A stretch of 5,126 nucleotides of DNA from Acidaminococcaceae bacterium. Lineage in GTDB: Bacteria > Bacillota > Negativicutes > Acidaminococcales > Acidaminococcaceae. Location of the stretch: positions 1-5,126 of the forward strand of contig JAQUUF010000108.1 of NCBI GenBank assembly GCA_028693975.1, given 5' to 3'. The notes beneath the pieces were generated by a model, which was given only the letters and a program-made list of their open reading frames with translations, had not been told where the DNA came from and searched no databases. Below, piece by piece: positions 1-5,091 of the stretch (positions are counted from its first letter, which is position 1; every line of letters begins with the position of its first letter). Made by a program: the position numbers and the translations under genes.

Positions 1-1
1 T

Positions 2-895
2 GAGGCAGAAGACGAAGAGTTTTGGCAGTGCTTCTGGGATTATTTCTTGTTTGACTATCACCTGATTGAGGATGATTTGACGCCGTTGCAGCATTTTGCT
101 CGTCAAGGTGCCACGGCTAATTTGGCGTTGGTACAGGAGATAAGCCGAGCTCATTTGGCGGTGTTTTCGGTGGAAGAAGCTCGTGACGAGGGATATTATC
201 TTTGCCGTGATTTCCTCACCCAAGAAGAATACCTGTTGAATCTGCCGCTAGAAGAGGATATGGAGTGGGAAGACATGCTGATTATTGGACATATCTTCTA
301 CAATCAATCTATGGTGATGAATTATGTTCGTTGCCTCAAAATTAACAAACTGGCACGCAAGCAATTGCATAGTATGCTAGAGAGCAGTTTCCAATGGTTC
401 AAGATTCAAGAACCTGAAGGCACGATGGCTGATTTCATTGCTCGGCACCCCATGGTAATTAGGCGGTTGACTTATTTCTATGCTCATTACATCAAGCTCT
501 CTACTTTCAAATATGAAACTCAAGTGAGTAATTACCAACCAGCTCTAGCGGTAGACGACGATGTACTGAACTATATTGAAAAGTTTATGGAGCCACAACA
601 TTTTTCACGTAGAGATATTTCTCTGGCCACTAGATTATGGACAGATTTTGCCCAAAGTGATAGAGTAAAAGTACGCAAACCAGAGATTTGGGCGTCTGGT
701 GTAGTGGCTAACTATATTCATCTCAATGGCGTCTATAGTTATTCGGACCAGAATGTAGCCGAAATGTGTTGGAGTGTGCCGTTAGCTTCTCTGAAGCTGG
801 CAACCAAGAGAATTAAAGAAACCTTGAAACTAGAAAAGCATGATCCCCGCTATTGTAATGAGGAGGGGTTCCTGATGATGGTTTTTTCAAAATAG
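2..895 (+). CDS. Partial hypothetical protein with C-terminal DUF6398/cyclin-like region (5' end outside window)
   Basis: The frame is open to the left edge, so the true start lies upstream; 297 residues are visible. The TTG at 47 is internal, because the coding sequence continues unbroken before it as an acidic stretch followed by FWQCFWDYFLFDYHL. The Trp/Phe/Asp-Tyr block at visible residues 7-20, followed by a TPLQHF motif, resembles the body of SEC-C-associated bacterial proteins; any N-terminal SEC-C metal motif would be outside the window. Residues about 226-277 (KPEIWASGVVANYIHLNG, then a short acidic link and a helix pair ending in KRIKETL) resemble the DUF6398 or TFIIB-cyclin-like fold found at the end of such proteins. 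No signal peptide or membrane segment is seen. It is probably cytoplasmic. It is followed after 12 bases by the zinc-ribbon gene and is probably co-transcribed with it. The family assignment is from memory of motif pattern; the molecular function is unknown. Confidence 0.8.
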   Translation, partial: EAEDEEFWQCFWDYFLFDYHLIEDDLTPLQHFARQGATANLALVQEISRAHLAVFSVEEARDEGYYLCRDFLTQEEYLLNLPLEEDMEWEDMLIIGHIFYNQSMVMNYVRCLKINKLARKQLHSMLESSFQWFKIQEPEGTMADFIARHPMVIRRLTYFYAHYIKLSTFKYETQVSNYQPALAVDDDVLNYIEKFMEPQHFSRRDISLATRLWTDFAQSDRVKVRKPEIWASGVVANYIHLNGVYSYSDQNVAEMCWSVPLASLKLATKRIKETLKLEKHDPRYCNEEGFLMMVFSK

Positions 896-896
896 C

Positions 897-902
897 GGAG
901 GG
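897..902 (+). promoter_or_regulatory. Ribosome binding site for the zinc-ribbon gene
   Basis: GGAGGG lies five bases before the ATG at 908, just after the stop codon of the upstream gene. It fixes the start and supports translation from a shared transcript. Confidence 0.8.
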
Positions 903-907
903 ATACC

Positions 908-1288
908 ATGATTTGTAAAAAATGTGGCTTTGAATATGTAGACGGCTTAAAGGAATGTCCTAACTGCCAGACTCCCAACGAGCCGGAAGAGGCAACCGTT
1001 CTCACCGAAAGTGAAAGAGATTCTTTTGCTGGTGTGACTATAGAAGATGTGGGCAATGAAGCCAAAGGCTCTGACTATAAGGTCTACGAAGAAAAGCAAC
1101 AAGAGGAAGAACGCAGGCAAGAGAATCCGCAGTTTAGAGTGCATACTATTGGCGGAGGCCGTAGTATCCTCTGGCAGATAGTGATTATTTTGCTAGTGTT
1201 GTGTTTTGTGTTCTTTATCTTGCCTACTTTGGCTATTTTCTTCATCATTGCTGCTATTGCATATTTCTTGTATAGCTGGCTTTTCTAA
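908..1288 (+). CDS. Small zinc-ribbon protein with C-terminal membrane anchor
   Basis: The 126-residue protein begins with a four-cysteine zinc ribbon: C3-x2-C6 and C17-x2-C20, the second pair as CPNC. A conserved-looking ERDSFAGVTIE segment follows at 36-46, then a highly charged Glu/Gln/Arg stretch at about 57-72 that could form a helix. Residues about 88-125 are almost entirely hydrophobic, broken by Pro106, so they form either one long anchor or a tight two-helix hairpin. With no N-terminal signal, the zinc ribbon should face the cytoplasm if there is a hairpin or a tail anchor. This layout of ribbon, TIE-type motif and hydrophobic tail recurs in uncharacterised Bacillota proteins. It starts 12 bases after the upstream gene and is followed by a terminator, so it is the last gene of that transcript. 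No enzymatic motif is visible; a sensor or scaffold role is only a guess. Confidence 0.85.
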   Translation: MICKKCGFEYVDGLKECPNCQTPNEPEEATVLTESERDSFAGVTIEDVGNEAKGSDYKVYEEKQQEEERRQENPQFRVHTIGGGRSILWQIVIILLVLCFVFFILPTLAIFFIIAAIAYFLYSWLF

Positions 1289-1313
1289 CAAGGTCTGTTT
1301 GGACATAATAAAA

Positions 1314-1355
1314 CCTGCTTTAGTTTTTTGATGAACTAAGGCAGGCTTTTCTTTT
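1314..1355 (+). terminator. Intrinsic terminator after the zinc-ribbon gene
   Basis: Arms 1314-1325 (CCTGCTTTAGTT) and 1334-1345 (AACTAAGGCAGG) pair over 12 bases with one G-T wobble around an 8-base loop. TTTTCTTTT follows at 1347-1355. The position, 25 bases after the stop codon, fits the end of the first transcript. Confidence 0.9.
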
Positions 1356-1370
1356 ATCTTGTGGCAGGAG

Positions 1371-1401
1371 ATTCTCTTAAAACGTCAAATCAAGAGAGAA
1401 T
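1371..1401 (+). repeat. Imperfect inverted repeat in the leader of the ECF-type gene
   Basis: ATTCTCTT at 1371-1378 faces AAGAGAGAAT at 1392-1401, with six perfect pairs (1373-1378 with 1392-1397) plus further pairing if two bases bulge. A 13-base loop separates the arms. It lies between the preceding terminator and the gene start and is followed by a T-rich run at 1406-1412. It could be an operator or a weak leader hairpin; no known riboswitch is recognised. A possible -10 (TATAAT, 1418-1423) lies downstream but has no clear -35 and would leave a very short leader. Confidence 0.35.
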
Positions 1402-1429
1402 ATATATTTTTTATGTATATAATAAATGC

Positions 1430-1435
1430 AGGGGG
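1430..1435 (+). promoter_or_regulatory. Ribosome binding site choosing the ATG at 1442
   Basis: AGGGGG lies six bases before the ATG at 1442. It places the start there rather than at the in-frame GTG at 1361, which has no ribosome binding site and sits in the tail of the preceding terminator. Confidence 0.75.
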
Positions 1436-1441
1436 CGTTGT

Positions 1442-1999
1442 ATGGAAAACAAGAAAGTTTCTTTAATAGTTGTTGCTGGATTATTATGTGCGGTGGGGCT
1501 AGTGATTCCTATGGTTATGCCCAAGGTTGTTTTGGGGCCTATGTCTTTTACACTAGCTAGTCATGTGGCAATTTTCTTGGCTATGTTTATCTCGCCTTCA
1601 GTGGCACTGGCTGTTTGCCTCGGTACAACTTTGGGCTTTTTTATGACCACTCCGTTAATCATTGCTATGCGTGCGGCCAGCCATATCGTTTTTGCTTTGG
1701 TCGGTGCCATAGTAATTCGGAAAAATCCACAGATTATCGAAAAACCTGTTTCTACCACCATCTTTAACTTTTTCCTAGCTCTGCTTCATGCAGCGGCTGA
1801 GGTAGTGGTAGTAACACCATTCTTCTTTACGGACTATATGTTTAAGCCGGAGCAATTGGCCGCTGGCTATGTGACCAGTGTTCTGTTCTTGGTGGGTGGG
1901 GGTACTTTTATCCACTCATTAATTGATTACAGTATTGCCTTATTTATTTGGAAACCATTGGTCTTGGCTCTGCCCGCTCTTAAACGTTTCAGAAGCTAA
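1442..1999 (+). CDS. Putative ECF transporter S component (vitamin uptake, substrate unassigned)
   Basis: This is a 185-residue integral membrane protein with about six hydrophobic helices (roughly 7-27, 36-52, 53-69, 74-93, 107-129 and 141-176). Length and topology match substrate-binding S components of energy-coupling factor transporters, which bind a vitamin or metal and dock on a shared EcfT-EcfA module. Helix 1 carries closely spaced small residues (A12, G13, A17), a variant of the AxxxA motif used for docking on EcfT. The FTLASHVAIFLAMFISP block at 36-52 and RAASH at 77-81 resemble a family I loosely associate with niacin-type (NiaX-like) S components, but the substrate is not supported by context. 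No ECF ATPase or T subunit is nearby, so it would be a stand-alone (group II) S component. It follows a terminator and an 86-base leader, and converges with a minus-strand small gene 14 bases downstream. Confidence 0.7.
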   Translation: MENKKVSLIVVAGLLCAVGLVIPMVMPKVVLGPMSFTLASHVAIFLAMFISPSVALAVCLGTTLGFFMTTPLIIAMRAASHIVFALVGAIVIRKNPQIIEKPVSTTIFNFFLALLHAAAEVVVVTPFFFTDYMFKPEQLAAGYVTSVLFLVGGGTFIHSLIDYSIALFIWKPLVLALPALKRFRS

Positions 2000-2000
2000 A

Positions 2001-2030
2001 GGAGCACTGCGTATTATTCGTAGTGTTTCC
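2001..2030. terminator. Hairpin between convergent genes, possible weak shared terminator
   Basis: CACTGCG at 2005-2011 pairs with CGTAGTG at 2019-2025 (seven pairs, one G-T), with GGA and TCC extending the flanks after a small mismatch. The loop is seven bases. On the plus strand T-rich sequence follows only after about 10 bases. On the minus strand the hairpin overlaps the stop codon of the small gene and no T run follows. It is the only hairpin at this convergent junction, but as a terminator it is weak. Confidence 0.35.
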
Positions 2031-2211
2031 AAGCATCTTTAATTTCTTCTTTTTTGTTTTTACGGATTTTCTTTTCGTAATTACGGAAATTATTATCACG
2101 GTGGTCTGTAGAATAATCGGCATAATCAATATCGTAGTTGTTTTGCTCATAGCTGCGATTGTAGTCACCGTGCCCGTCGTCGCAGTAATAGATAGAATTA
2201 TAGCTTAACAT
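2014..2211 (-). CDS. Orphan 65-residue Asp/Asn/Tyr-rich small protein
   Basis: I do not recognise this protein. It starts at the ATG at 2211-2209 on the minus strand, eight bases after a strong AAGGGAGG ribosome binding site (2227-2220); a TTG farther upstream at 2235 would overlap that site and is rejected. Residues 1-45 are very rich in Asp, Asn and Tyr, with repeated D/N-Y steps (DYN, NYD, DYADYS, RNYE), one Cys (C10) and two His. Residues 46-57 are strongly basic (EKKIRKNKKEE), and the end is DAWKHYE. No signal peptide, membrane segment or known domain is visible, and the composition suggests disorder. A promoter lies just upstream. The opposite strand carries an open hydrophobic frame, which I regard as a shadow because it lacks a ribosome binding site. 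Its neighbours (ECF-type protein, FAH enzyme) give no functional clue. Reality of the gene is likely but not certain. Confidence 0.6.
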   Translation of the reverse strand: MLSYNSIYYCDDGHGDYNRSYEQNNYDIDYADYSTDHRDNNFRNYEKKIRKNKKEEIKDAWKHYE

Positions 2212-2219
2212 CAAAATTG

Positions 2220-2227
2220 CCTCCCTT
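2220..2227 (-). promoter_or_regulatory. Ribosome binding site for the orphan small protein
   Basis: AAGGGAGG on the minus strand, eight bases before the ATG at 2211. It is the main reason to prefer the minus-strand frame over the hydrophobic frame on the plus strand. Confidence 0.75.
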
Positions 2228-2239
2228 TTTGTCAAAGGT

Positions 2240-2267
2240 ATTGTAACATGAATTAAATAAAAGTAAA
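2240..2267 (-). promoter_or_regulatory. Sigma-A-type promoter for the orphan small gene
   Basis: On the minus strand TTTACT (2267-2262) and TACAAT (2245-2240) are separated by 16 bases. Transcription would start near 2233, giving a leader of about 22 bases that includes the ribosome binding site. The -35 matches four of six consensus bases and the -10 five of six. It occupies the same DNA as the opposing FAH promoter. Confidence 0.55.
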
Positions 2268-2269
2268 AT
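2241..2269 (+). promoter_or_regulatory. Sigma-A-type promoter for the FAH-family gene
   Basis: TTGTAA (2241-2246) and TAAAAT (2264-2269) are 17 bases apart, with four and five consensus matches. Initiation near 2276 would leave a leader of about 17 bases, just enough to contain the AGGAGGT ribosome binding site. Confidence 0.55.
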
Positions 2270-2278
2270 AGTAATCAC

Positions 2279-2285
2279 AGGAGGT
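2279..2285 (+). promoter_or_regulatory. Ribosome binding site choosing the ATG at 2293
   Basis: AGGAGGT at 2279-2285 ends only one base before an ATG at 2287, too close for initiation, but seven bases before the in-frame ATG at 2293. The second ATG is therefore the preferred start. Confidence 0.75.
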
Positions 2286-2292
2286 AATGCAT

Positions 2293-3153
2293 ATGAAACT
2301 TATTACATATTTACACGCAGGATGTGAGAGCGTCGGTATCTGTACGACAGATGAGGCTGCGGTCTTGCCGTTGCCCCAATATGAAGATATGAATGATTTG
2401 ATAGTGCGCAGCAGCTTGGCTGAGCTAGCGCAATTGCAGCAGCAGGGAGGGGCTGTATTGCCCTTAGGTGAGGTCAAAGTACTGGCACCTATTCCTGTGC
2501 CTAAACAAGATTTGATTTGTCTGGGCATTAATTATCGAGCTCATTCTGATGAAATTGCTCATTCCTTCGGCAAAGAGCAGTTGAAGAAACGTAACGTGCC
2601 TATTTATTTTGGCAAGAGAGTAAATCGCGCTGTGGCTCCGGGTGATGTGGTAGACGGGCATTTTGCTATTTGTGATTCTTTGGATTATGAATGTGAATTG
2701 GCGGTTATTATTGGCAAAGAAGCCAAGCAAGTAGCACCTGAGCAGGTGCAAGATTATATTTTTGGCTATACTATTGTGAATGATGTCAGTGCGCGTAATA
2801 TTCAGACCGCGTATAAACAGTGGTATTTTGGCAAAAGTTTGGATGATTTTACTCCGATGGGACCCTGTATTGTGACGGCAGACGCTATTGCTTACCCACC
2901 TAAGCTTAATCTGAGCTGTAGTATTAACGGTGAGCTGCGTCAAAACAGTAATACGGAGCTCTTGGTGCATGACATAACCTATATTGTGAGTGAGCTAAGC
3001 CAAGGTATGACCCTGCTGCCAGGCACGATTATCATCACCGGTACTCCGGGCGGCGTCGGCATGGGTATGCAACCACCCTGTTTCTTGCACTCAGGCGATG
3101 TTATGGAATGTACGATTGAAAGCATCGGTACTTTAGTAAATAAAGTGAAATAA
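2293..3153 (+). CDS. Fumarylacetoacetate hydrolase (FAH) family protein
   Basis: This is a 286-residue protein with the full FAH fold, an N-terminal cap region (1-65) followed by the catalytic domain. Visible hallmarks are GINYRAHSDE (78-87) with the His84/Glu87 pair that acts as the catalytic dyad in family members; LDYECEL (130-136) supplying metal ligands Glu133 and Glu135; NDVSARNIQ (163-171) supplying Asp164; the WYFGKSLDDF segment with Lys181; and GTPGGVGMG (250-258) near the end. Known members are divalent-metal enzymes that cleave or tautomerise small keto acids: acylpyruvate hydrolases, oxaloacetate decarboxylases or tautomerases, and 2-hydroxyhepta-2,4-diene-dioate isomerases. Sequence alone does not separate these, and no catabolic genes are adjacent, which argues for a housekeeping clean-up role over aromatic degradation. 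It has its own promoter and terminator, so it appears monocistronic and cytoplasmic. All key residues are present and the length is normal. Confidence 0.92.
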   Translation: MKLITYLHAGCESVGICTTDEAAVLPLPQYEDMNDLIVRSSLAELAQLQQQGGAVLPLGEVKVLAPIPVPKQDLICLGINYRAHSDEIAHSFGKEQLKKRNVPIYFGKRVNRAVAPGDVVDGHFAICDSLDYECELAVIIGKEAKQVAPEQVQDYIFGYTIVNDVSARNIQTAYKQWYFGKSLDDFTPMGPCIVTADAIAYPPKLNLSCSINGELRQNSNTELLVHDITYIVSELSQGMTLLPGTIIITGTPGGVGMGMQPPCFLHSGDVMECTIESIGTLVNKVK

Positions 3154-3204
3154 AAAAAGACCCATTACCAAAGAGCAAAATCTGTGGTAATGGGTTATTT
3201 AGTT
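3152..3204. terminator. Bidirectional intrinsic terminator shared by the FAH gene and tRNA-Val
   Basis: CCCATTACCA (3161-3170) and TGGTAATGGG (3185-3194) pair perfectly over 10 bases around a 14-base loop. On the plus strand TTATTTAGTT follows. On the minus strand the A run at 3152-3159 becomes a strong T tract. It therefore ends the FAH transcript from one side and the tRNA transcript from the other, and is stronger for the tRNA. Confidence 0.9.
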
Positions 3205-3216
3205 ACAGGAAAATTA

Positions 3217-3293
3217 TGGTGGAACTAACTGGACTCGAACCAGTGACCCCCACGATGTCAACGTGGTACTCTAACCATCTGAGCTATAGTTCC
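3217..3293 (-). tRNA. tRNA-Val (anticodon GAC), CCA encoded
   Basis: Reading the minus strand from 3293 to 3217 gives a 77-base cloverleaf. The acceptor stem is GGAACTA with TAGTTCC. The D stem is GCTC with GAGT around a 9-base loop. The anticodon stem is CCACG with CGTGG around TTGACAT, with anticodon GAC at 3259-3257. The variable loop has five bases, and the T stem is ACTGG with CCAGT around TTCGAGT. An A discriminator and an encoded CCA end the molecule. All stems pair, with a single G-T at the end of the D stem. It reads valine codons GUC and GUU. It is transcribed alone from a consensus promoter towards the shared terminator. Confidence 0.96.
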
Positions 3294-3340
3294 ATTGGAA
3301 GAAGGTGGTCAAACTATAAATAAATCAACCACTGACGCAT

Positions 3341-3370
3341 ATTATACAGATTAAAGAGGTGAATTGTCAA
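3341..3370 (-). promoter_or_regulatory. Consensus promoter of tRNA-Val
   Basis: On the minus strand a perfect TTGACA (3370-3365) and a perfect TATAAT (3346-3341) are separated by 18 bases. Initiation near 3334 gives a 5' leader of about 41 bases before the mature tRNA end at 3293. Such strength is typical of stable RNA genes. Confidence 0.9.
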
Positions 3371-3417
3371 GAAGTGTTGTGTTTTACCATATATTCAGCG
3401 TTTTTTAGTGGAAATTC

Positions 3418-3446
3418 TTTATTTTTACTATCTAACCCTATATAAT
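3418..3446 (+). promoter_or_regulatory. Probable promoter of the cyclophilin-phoH operon
   Basis: A perfect -10, TATAAT at 3441-3446, lies 17 bases after TTTATT (3418-3423), a poor -35. Initiation would be near 3453, about 26 bases before the GTG start. A six-base inverted repeat (TCTAAC 3431-3436, GTTAGA 3450-3455) straddles the -10 and could be an operator. Confidence 0.6.
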
Positions 3447-3478
3447 ATAGTTAGAAATAATAAGGGGAGGTTTTTACA

Positions 3479-4066
3479 GTGAAATTTTTAAAAGCGGCAA
3501 TTTTGCTATCTTTATGTTTTATGTTAGCGGCCTGCGGGTCTACTACCACAAAAGCCAGTGCTACTAATGCCAAAACTAGTGCTACGGCTAGCCACAAGGT
3601 TAAATCTGCGGTGGCGGTTTTTGATACTAATATGGGGAGCTTTGAAGTAACCTTGGCTACTCAAGATGCACCTAAGACTTGTGCTAATTTTATCCAACTA
3701 GCTGAAAAGGGCTTTTATAACAAAACTATTTTCCATAGGATAATTGATAACTTTATGATTCAAGGCGGAGACCCCACAGGAACAGGCACCGGTGGTCCCG
3801 GCTACGCTATCAAGGATGAGTTCTCACCTAAACTCAAGCATGATGGTCCGGGAGTATTGTCTATGGCTAATGCAGGTCCCAACACAGGTGGCAGTCAATT
3901 TTTTGTTACGCTAGTAGCGACACCTTGGTTAGATGGCAAACATGCTGTTTTTGGCAAGGTAACCAAGGGCATGGATGTAGTGCAAAAAATAGGGAAAGTC
4001 AAAACTAGTGGCCCGGATAAGCCGGTACAGGATGTAGTGCTCAATAAGGTTACTATCAAGAAATAA
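3479..4066 (+). CDS. Lipoprotein cyclophilin-type peptidyl-prolyl cis-trans isomerase
   Basis: The 195-residue precursor starts at a GTG eight bases after AGGGGAGG. Residues 1-18 form a lipoprotein signal with the lipobox LAAC, so Cys19 should be lipidated and the protein anchored outside the cytoplasmic membrane. A Thr/Ala/Ser/Lys linker (20-44) leads to a complete cyclophilin domain (about 45-195). Counterparts of the human cyclophilin A active site are all present: Arg87 in FHR, Phe92, Met93, Gln95, Ala130, Gln140, Phe142, Trp150, Leu151 and His155. The enzyme speeds isomerisation of X-Pro bonds and would help fold exported or surface proteins. Trp150 is at the position that governs cyclosporin A binding, where many bacterial cyclophilins have Phe. 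The phoH gene begins 22 bases after the stop with no terminator between, so the two are probably co-transcribed. Confidence 0.95.
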   Translation: MKFLKAAILLSLCFMLAACGSTTTKASATNAKTSATASHKVKSAVAVFDTNMGSFEVTLATQDAPKTCANFIQLAEKGFYNKTIFHRIIDNFMIQGGDPTGTGTGGPGYAIKDEFSPKLKHDGPGVLSMANAGPNTGGSQFFVTLVATPWLDGKHAVFGKVTKGMDVVQKIGKVKTSGPDKPVQDVVLNKVTIKK

Positions 4067-4077
4067 ATAAAAGAATG

Positions 4078-4083
4078 AGGTGA
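4078..4083 (+). promoter_or_regulatory. Ribosome binding site choosing the TTG start of phoH
   Basis: AGGTGA lies five bases before the TTG at 4089. The in-frame GTG at 4080 is inside this site and has only weak purine-rich sequence before it, so TTG is the better start. Confidence 0.6.
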
Positions 4084-4088
4084 GATTT

Positions 4089-5090
4089 TTGCCGAGAGAA
4101 CAGGTTGAAATGCGAATTGATGTGCAAGACCAACAGGAAATGGTGGGTATTCTAGGCAGAAATGATGAATATTTGCATATCTTGCAGGATGCCATTGCTT
4201 GTGTGTTGGTTGCCCGCGGTAATGTAATCATTGCCAGTGGTTCAGAAGAAACTGTCAATTTGGCAACTCAAGTTATTGAAGAACTATTGTTTCTCTACCG
4301 TCAAGGGTTACCCTTGACCTCCCATGACGTGCGCTACAGTTTGCGCATGATAGAGAGTGGACGGCAAGCTAGTCTCCATCGTATGTTCGCAGATACAGTA
4401 CTTGTGACCAACAGGGGCCGTCAGGTGAAGGCCAAGACTCTAGGTCAATGGAACTATCTAGAAACTATTAAGCATAACGTGATTACAATAGGTATCGGAC
4501 CTGCTGGTACAGGCAAGACCTATTTGGCTGTGGCTATGGCGGTCAAAGCTCTCAAAACCAAAGAGGTGGAACGCATTATCCTGACGCGGCCAGCAGTAGA
4601 AGCAGGGGAGAAGTTGGGCTTTTTGCCAGGTGATTTGCAGGACAAAGTAGACCCCTATCTACGCCCTTTGTATGATGCTCTCTATGATATGATGGGTATG
4701 GAGAATTTTCAGAAGTATTTGGCCAAGGGCTCCATTGAGGTGGCGCCGCTCGCCTATATGCGCGGTAGGACTTTGAATGATTCCTTTATTATCTTGGATG
4801 AAGCCCAAAACACCACCCCGGAACAAATGAAGATGGTGCTTACACGTTTTGGCTTTGGCTCCAAGATGGTGGTAACAGGAGATATTACCCAAATAGATTT
4901 ACCCAACAGCAAAAGATCAGGCTTGATTGAGGCGGCGCATGTACTTAAGAATGTGCCGGATATAGGAGTCATGAGATTTGCCGAAGGTGATGTAGTACGC
5001 CATGAGATTGTAGCGGCTGTGATTAAAGCGTACGAGCAATATGATAGAGCACAGGATGAGAAGCAAGCTGCTAAGCTCAAGGAGGAATAA
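4089..5090 (+). CDS. phoH: PhoH-family ATPase
   Basis: Starting at the TTG, the protein has 333 residues, usual for PhoH/YbeZ. The N-terminal region (about 1-110) contains the RGNVIIASG motif (43-51) typical of the family's small RNA-binding-like domain. The ATPase core follows: Walker A GPAGTGKT (137-144), the family block RPAVEAGEKLGFLPGD (167-182), APLAYMRGRTL (219-229), Walker B FIILDEAQN (233-241) and the VVTGD motif (261-265). The C-terminal VVRHEIVAAVIKAYE closes the domain, and a short charged tail follows. The fold is an SF1-helicase-like P-loop ATPase in the cytoplasm. Family members are linked to RNA metabolism and ribosome maturation, and are typically encoded beside ybeY. All nucleotide-binding residues are intact. 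The next gene starts one base after its stop and uses a ribosome binding site inside the phoH end, a sign of translational coupling. If the GTG at 4080 is used, three residues are added. Confidence 0.95.
   Translation: MPREQVEMRIDVQDQQEMVGILGRNDEYLHILQDAIACVLVARGNVIIASGSEETVNLATQVIEELLFLYRQGLPLTSHDVRYSLRMIESGRQASLHRMFADTVLVTNRGRQVKAKTLGQWNYLETIKHNVITIGIGPAGTGKTYLAVAMAVKALKTKEVERIILTRPAVEAGEKLGFLPGDLQDKVDPYLRPLYDALYDMMGMENFQKYLAKGSIEVAPLAYMRGRTLNDSFIILDEAQNTTPEQMKMVLTRFGFGSKMVVTGDITQIDLPNSKRSGLIEAAHVLKNVPDIGVMRFAEGDVVRHEIVAAVIKAYEQYDRAQDEKQAAKLKEE
5081..5085 (+). promoter_or_regulatory. Ribosome binding site for the next gene, inside the phoH end
   Basis: GGAGG lies six bases before the ATG at 5092 and within the last codons of phoH. 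Confidence 0.8.
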
Positions 5091-5091
5091 A

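Noticed and set aside
47..49. TTG as the start of the first gene
   Set aside because: The same frame is open and compositionally continuous back to base 2, and no ribosome binding site precedes 47, so the gene simply begins outside the window.
850..1144. Minus-strand open frames over the zinc-ribbon gene
   Set aside because: They overlap a clear four-Cys zinc-ribbon coding sequence and have no supporting signals.
1361..1441. N-terminal extension of the ECF-type protein from the GTG at 1361
   Set aside because: No ribosome binding site is present, it begins right after the terminator T tract, and the extra 27 residues are polar and unlike an S component, which begins just before helix 1.
2023..2208. 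Plus-strand open frame coding a very hydrophobic 61-residue peptide
   Set aside because: It begins at a GTG without a ribosome binding site, inside the hairpin at the end of the ECF-type gene. Its hydrophobicity is what the antisense of Asp/Asn/Tyr-rich codons yields. The minus-strand frame has the promoter and ribosome binding site.
2464..2970. Minus-strand 168-codon open frame inside the FAH gene
   Set aside because: It lies wholly antisense to a gene with all FAH catalytic motifs, and its translation has no recognisable domain.
3217..3293. tRNA-Val as an integration site of a mobile element
   Set aside because: No integrase, no second partial copy of the tRNA end and no foreign-looking genes are seen beside it within the window.
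3304..3332. GTGGT/ACCAC inverted repeat in the tRNA 5' leader
   Set aside because: Only five pairs with an 18-base AT-rich loop; this is weak, and such leaders are removed by RNase P.
3929..4258. Minus-strand open frame across the cyclophilin-phoH junction
   Set aside because: It is antisense to two well-supported genes, with no family resemblance and no convincing ribosome binding site.
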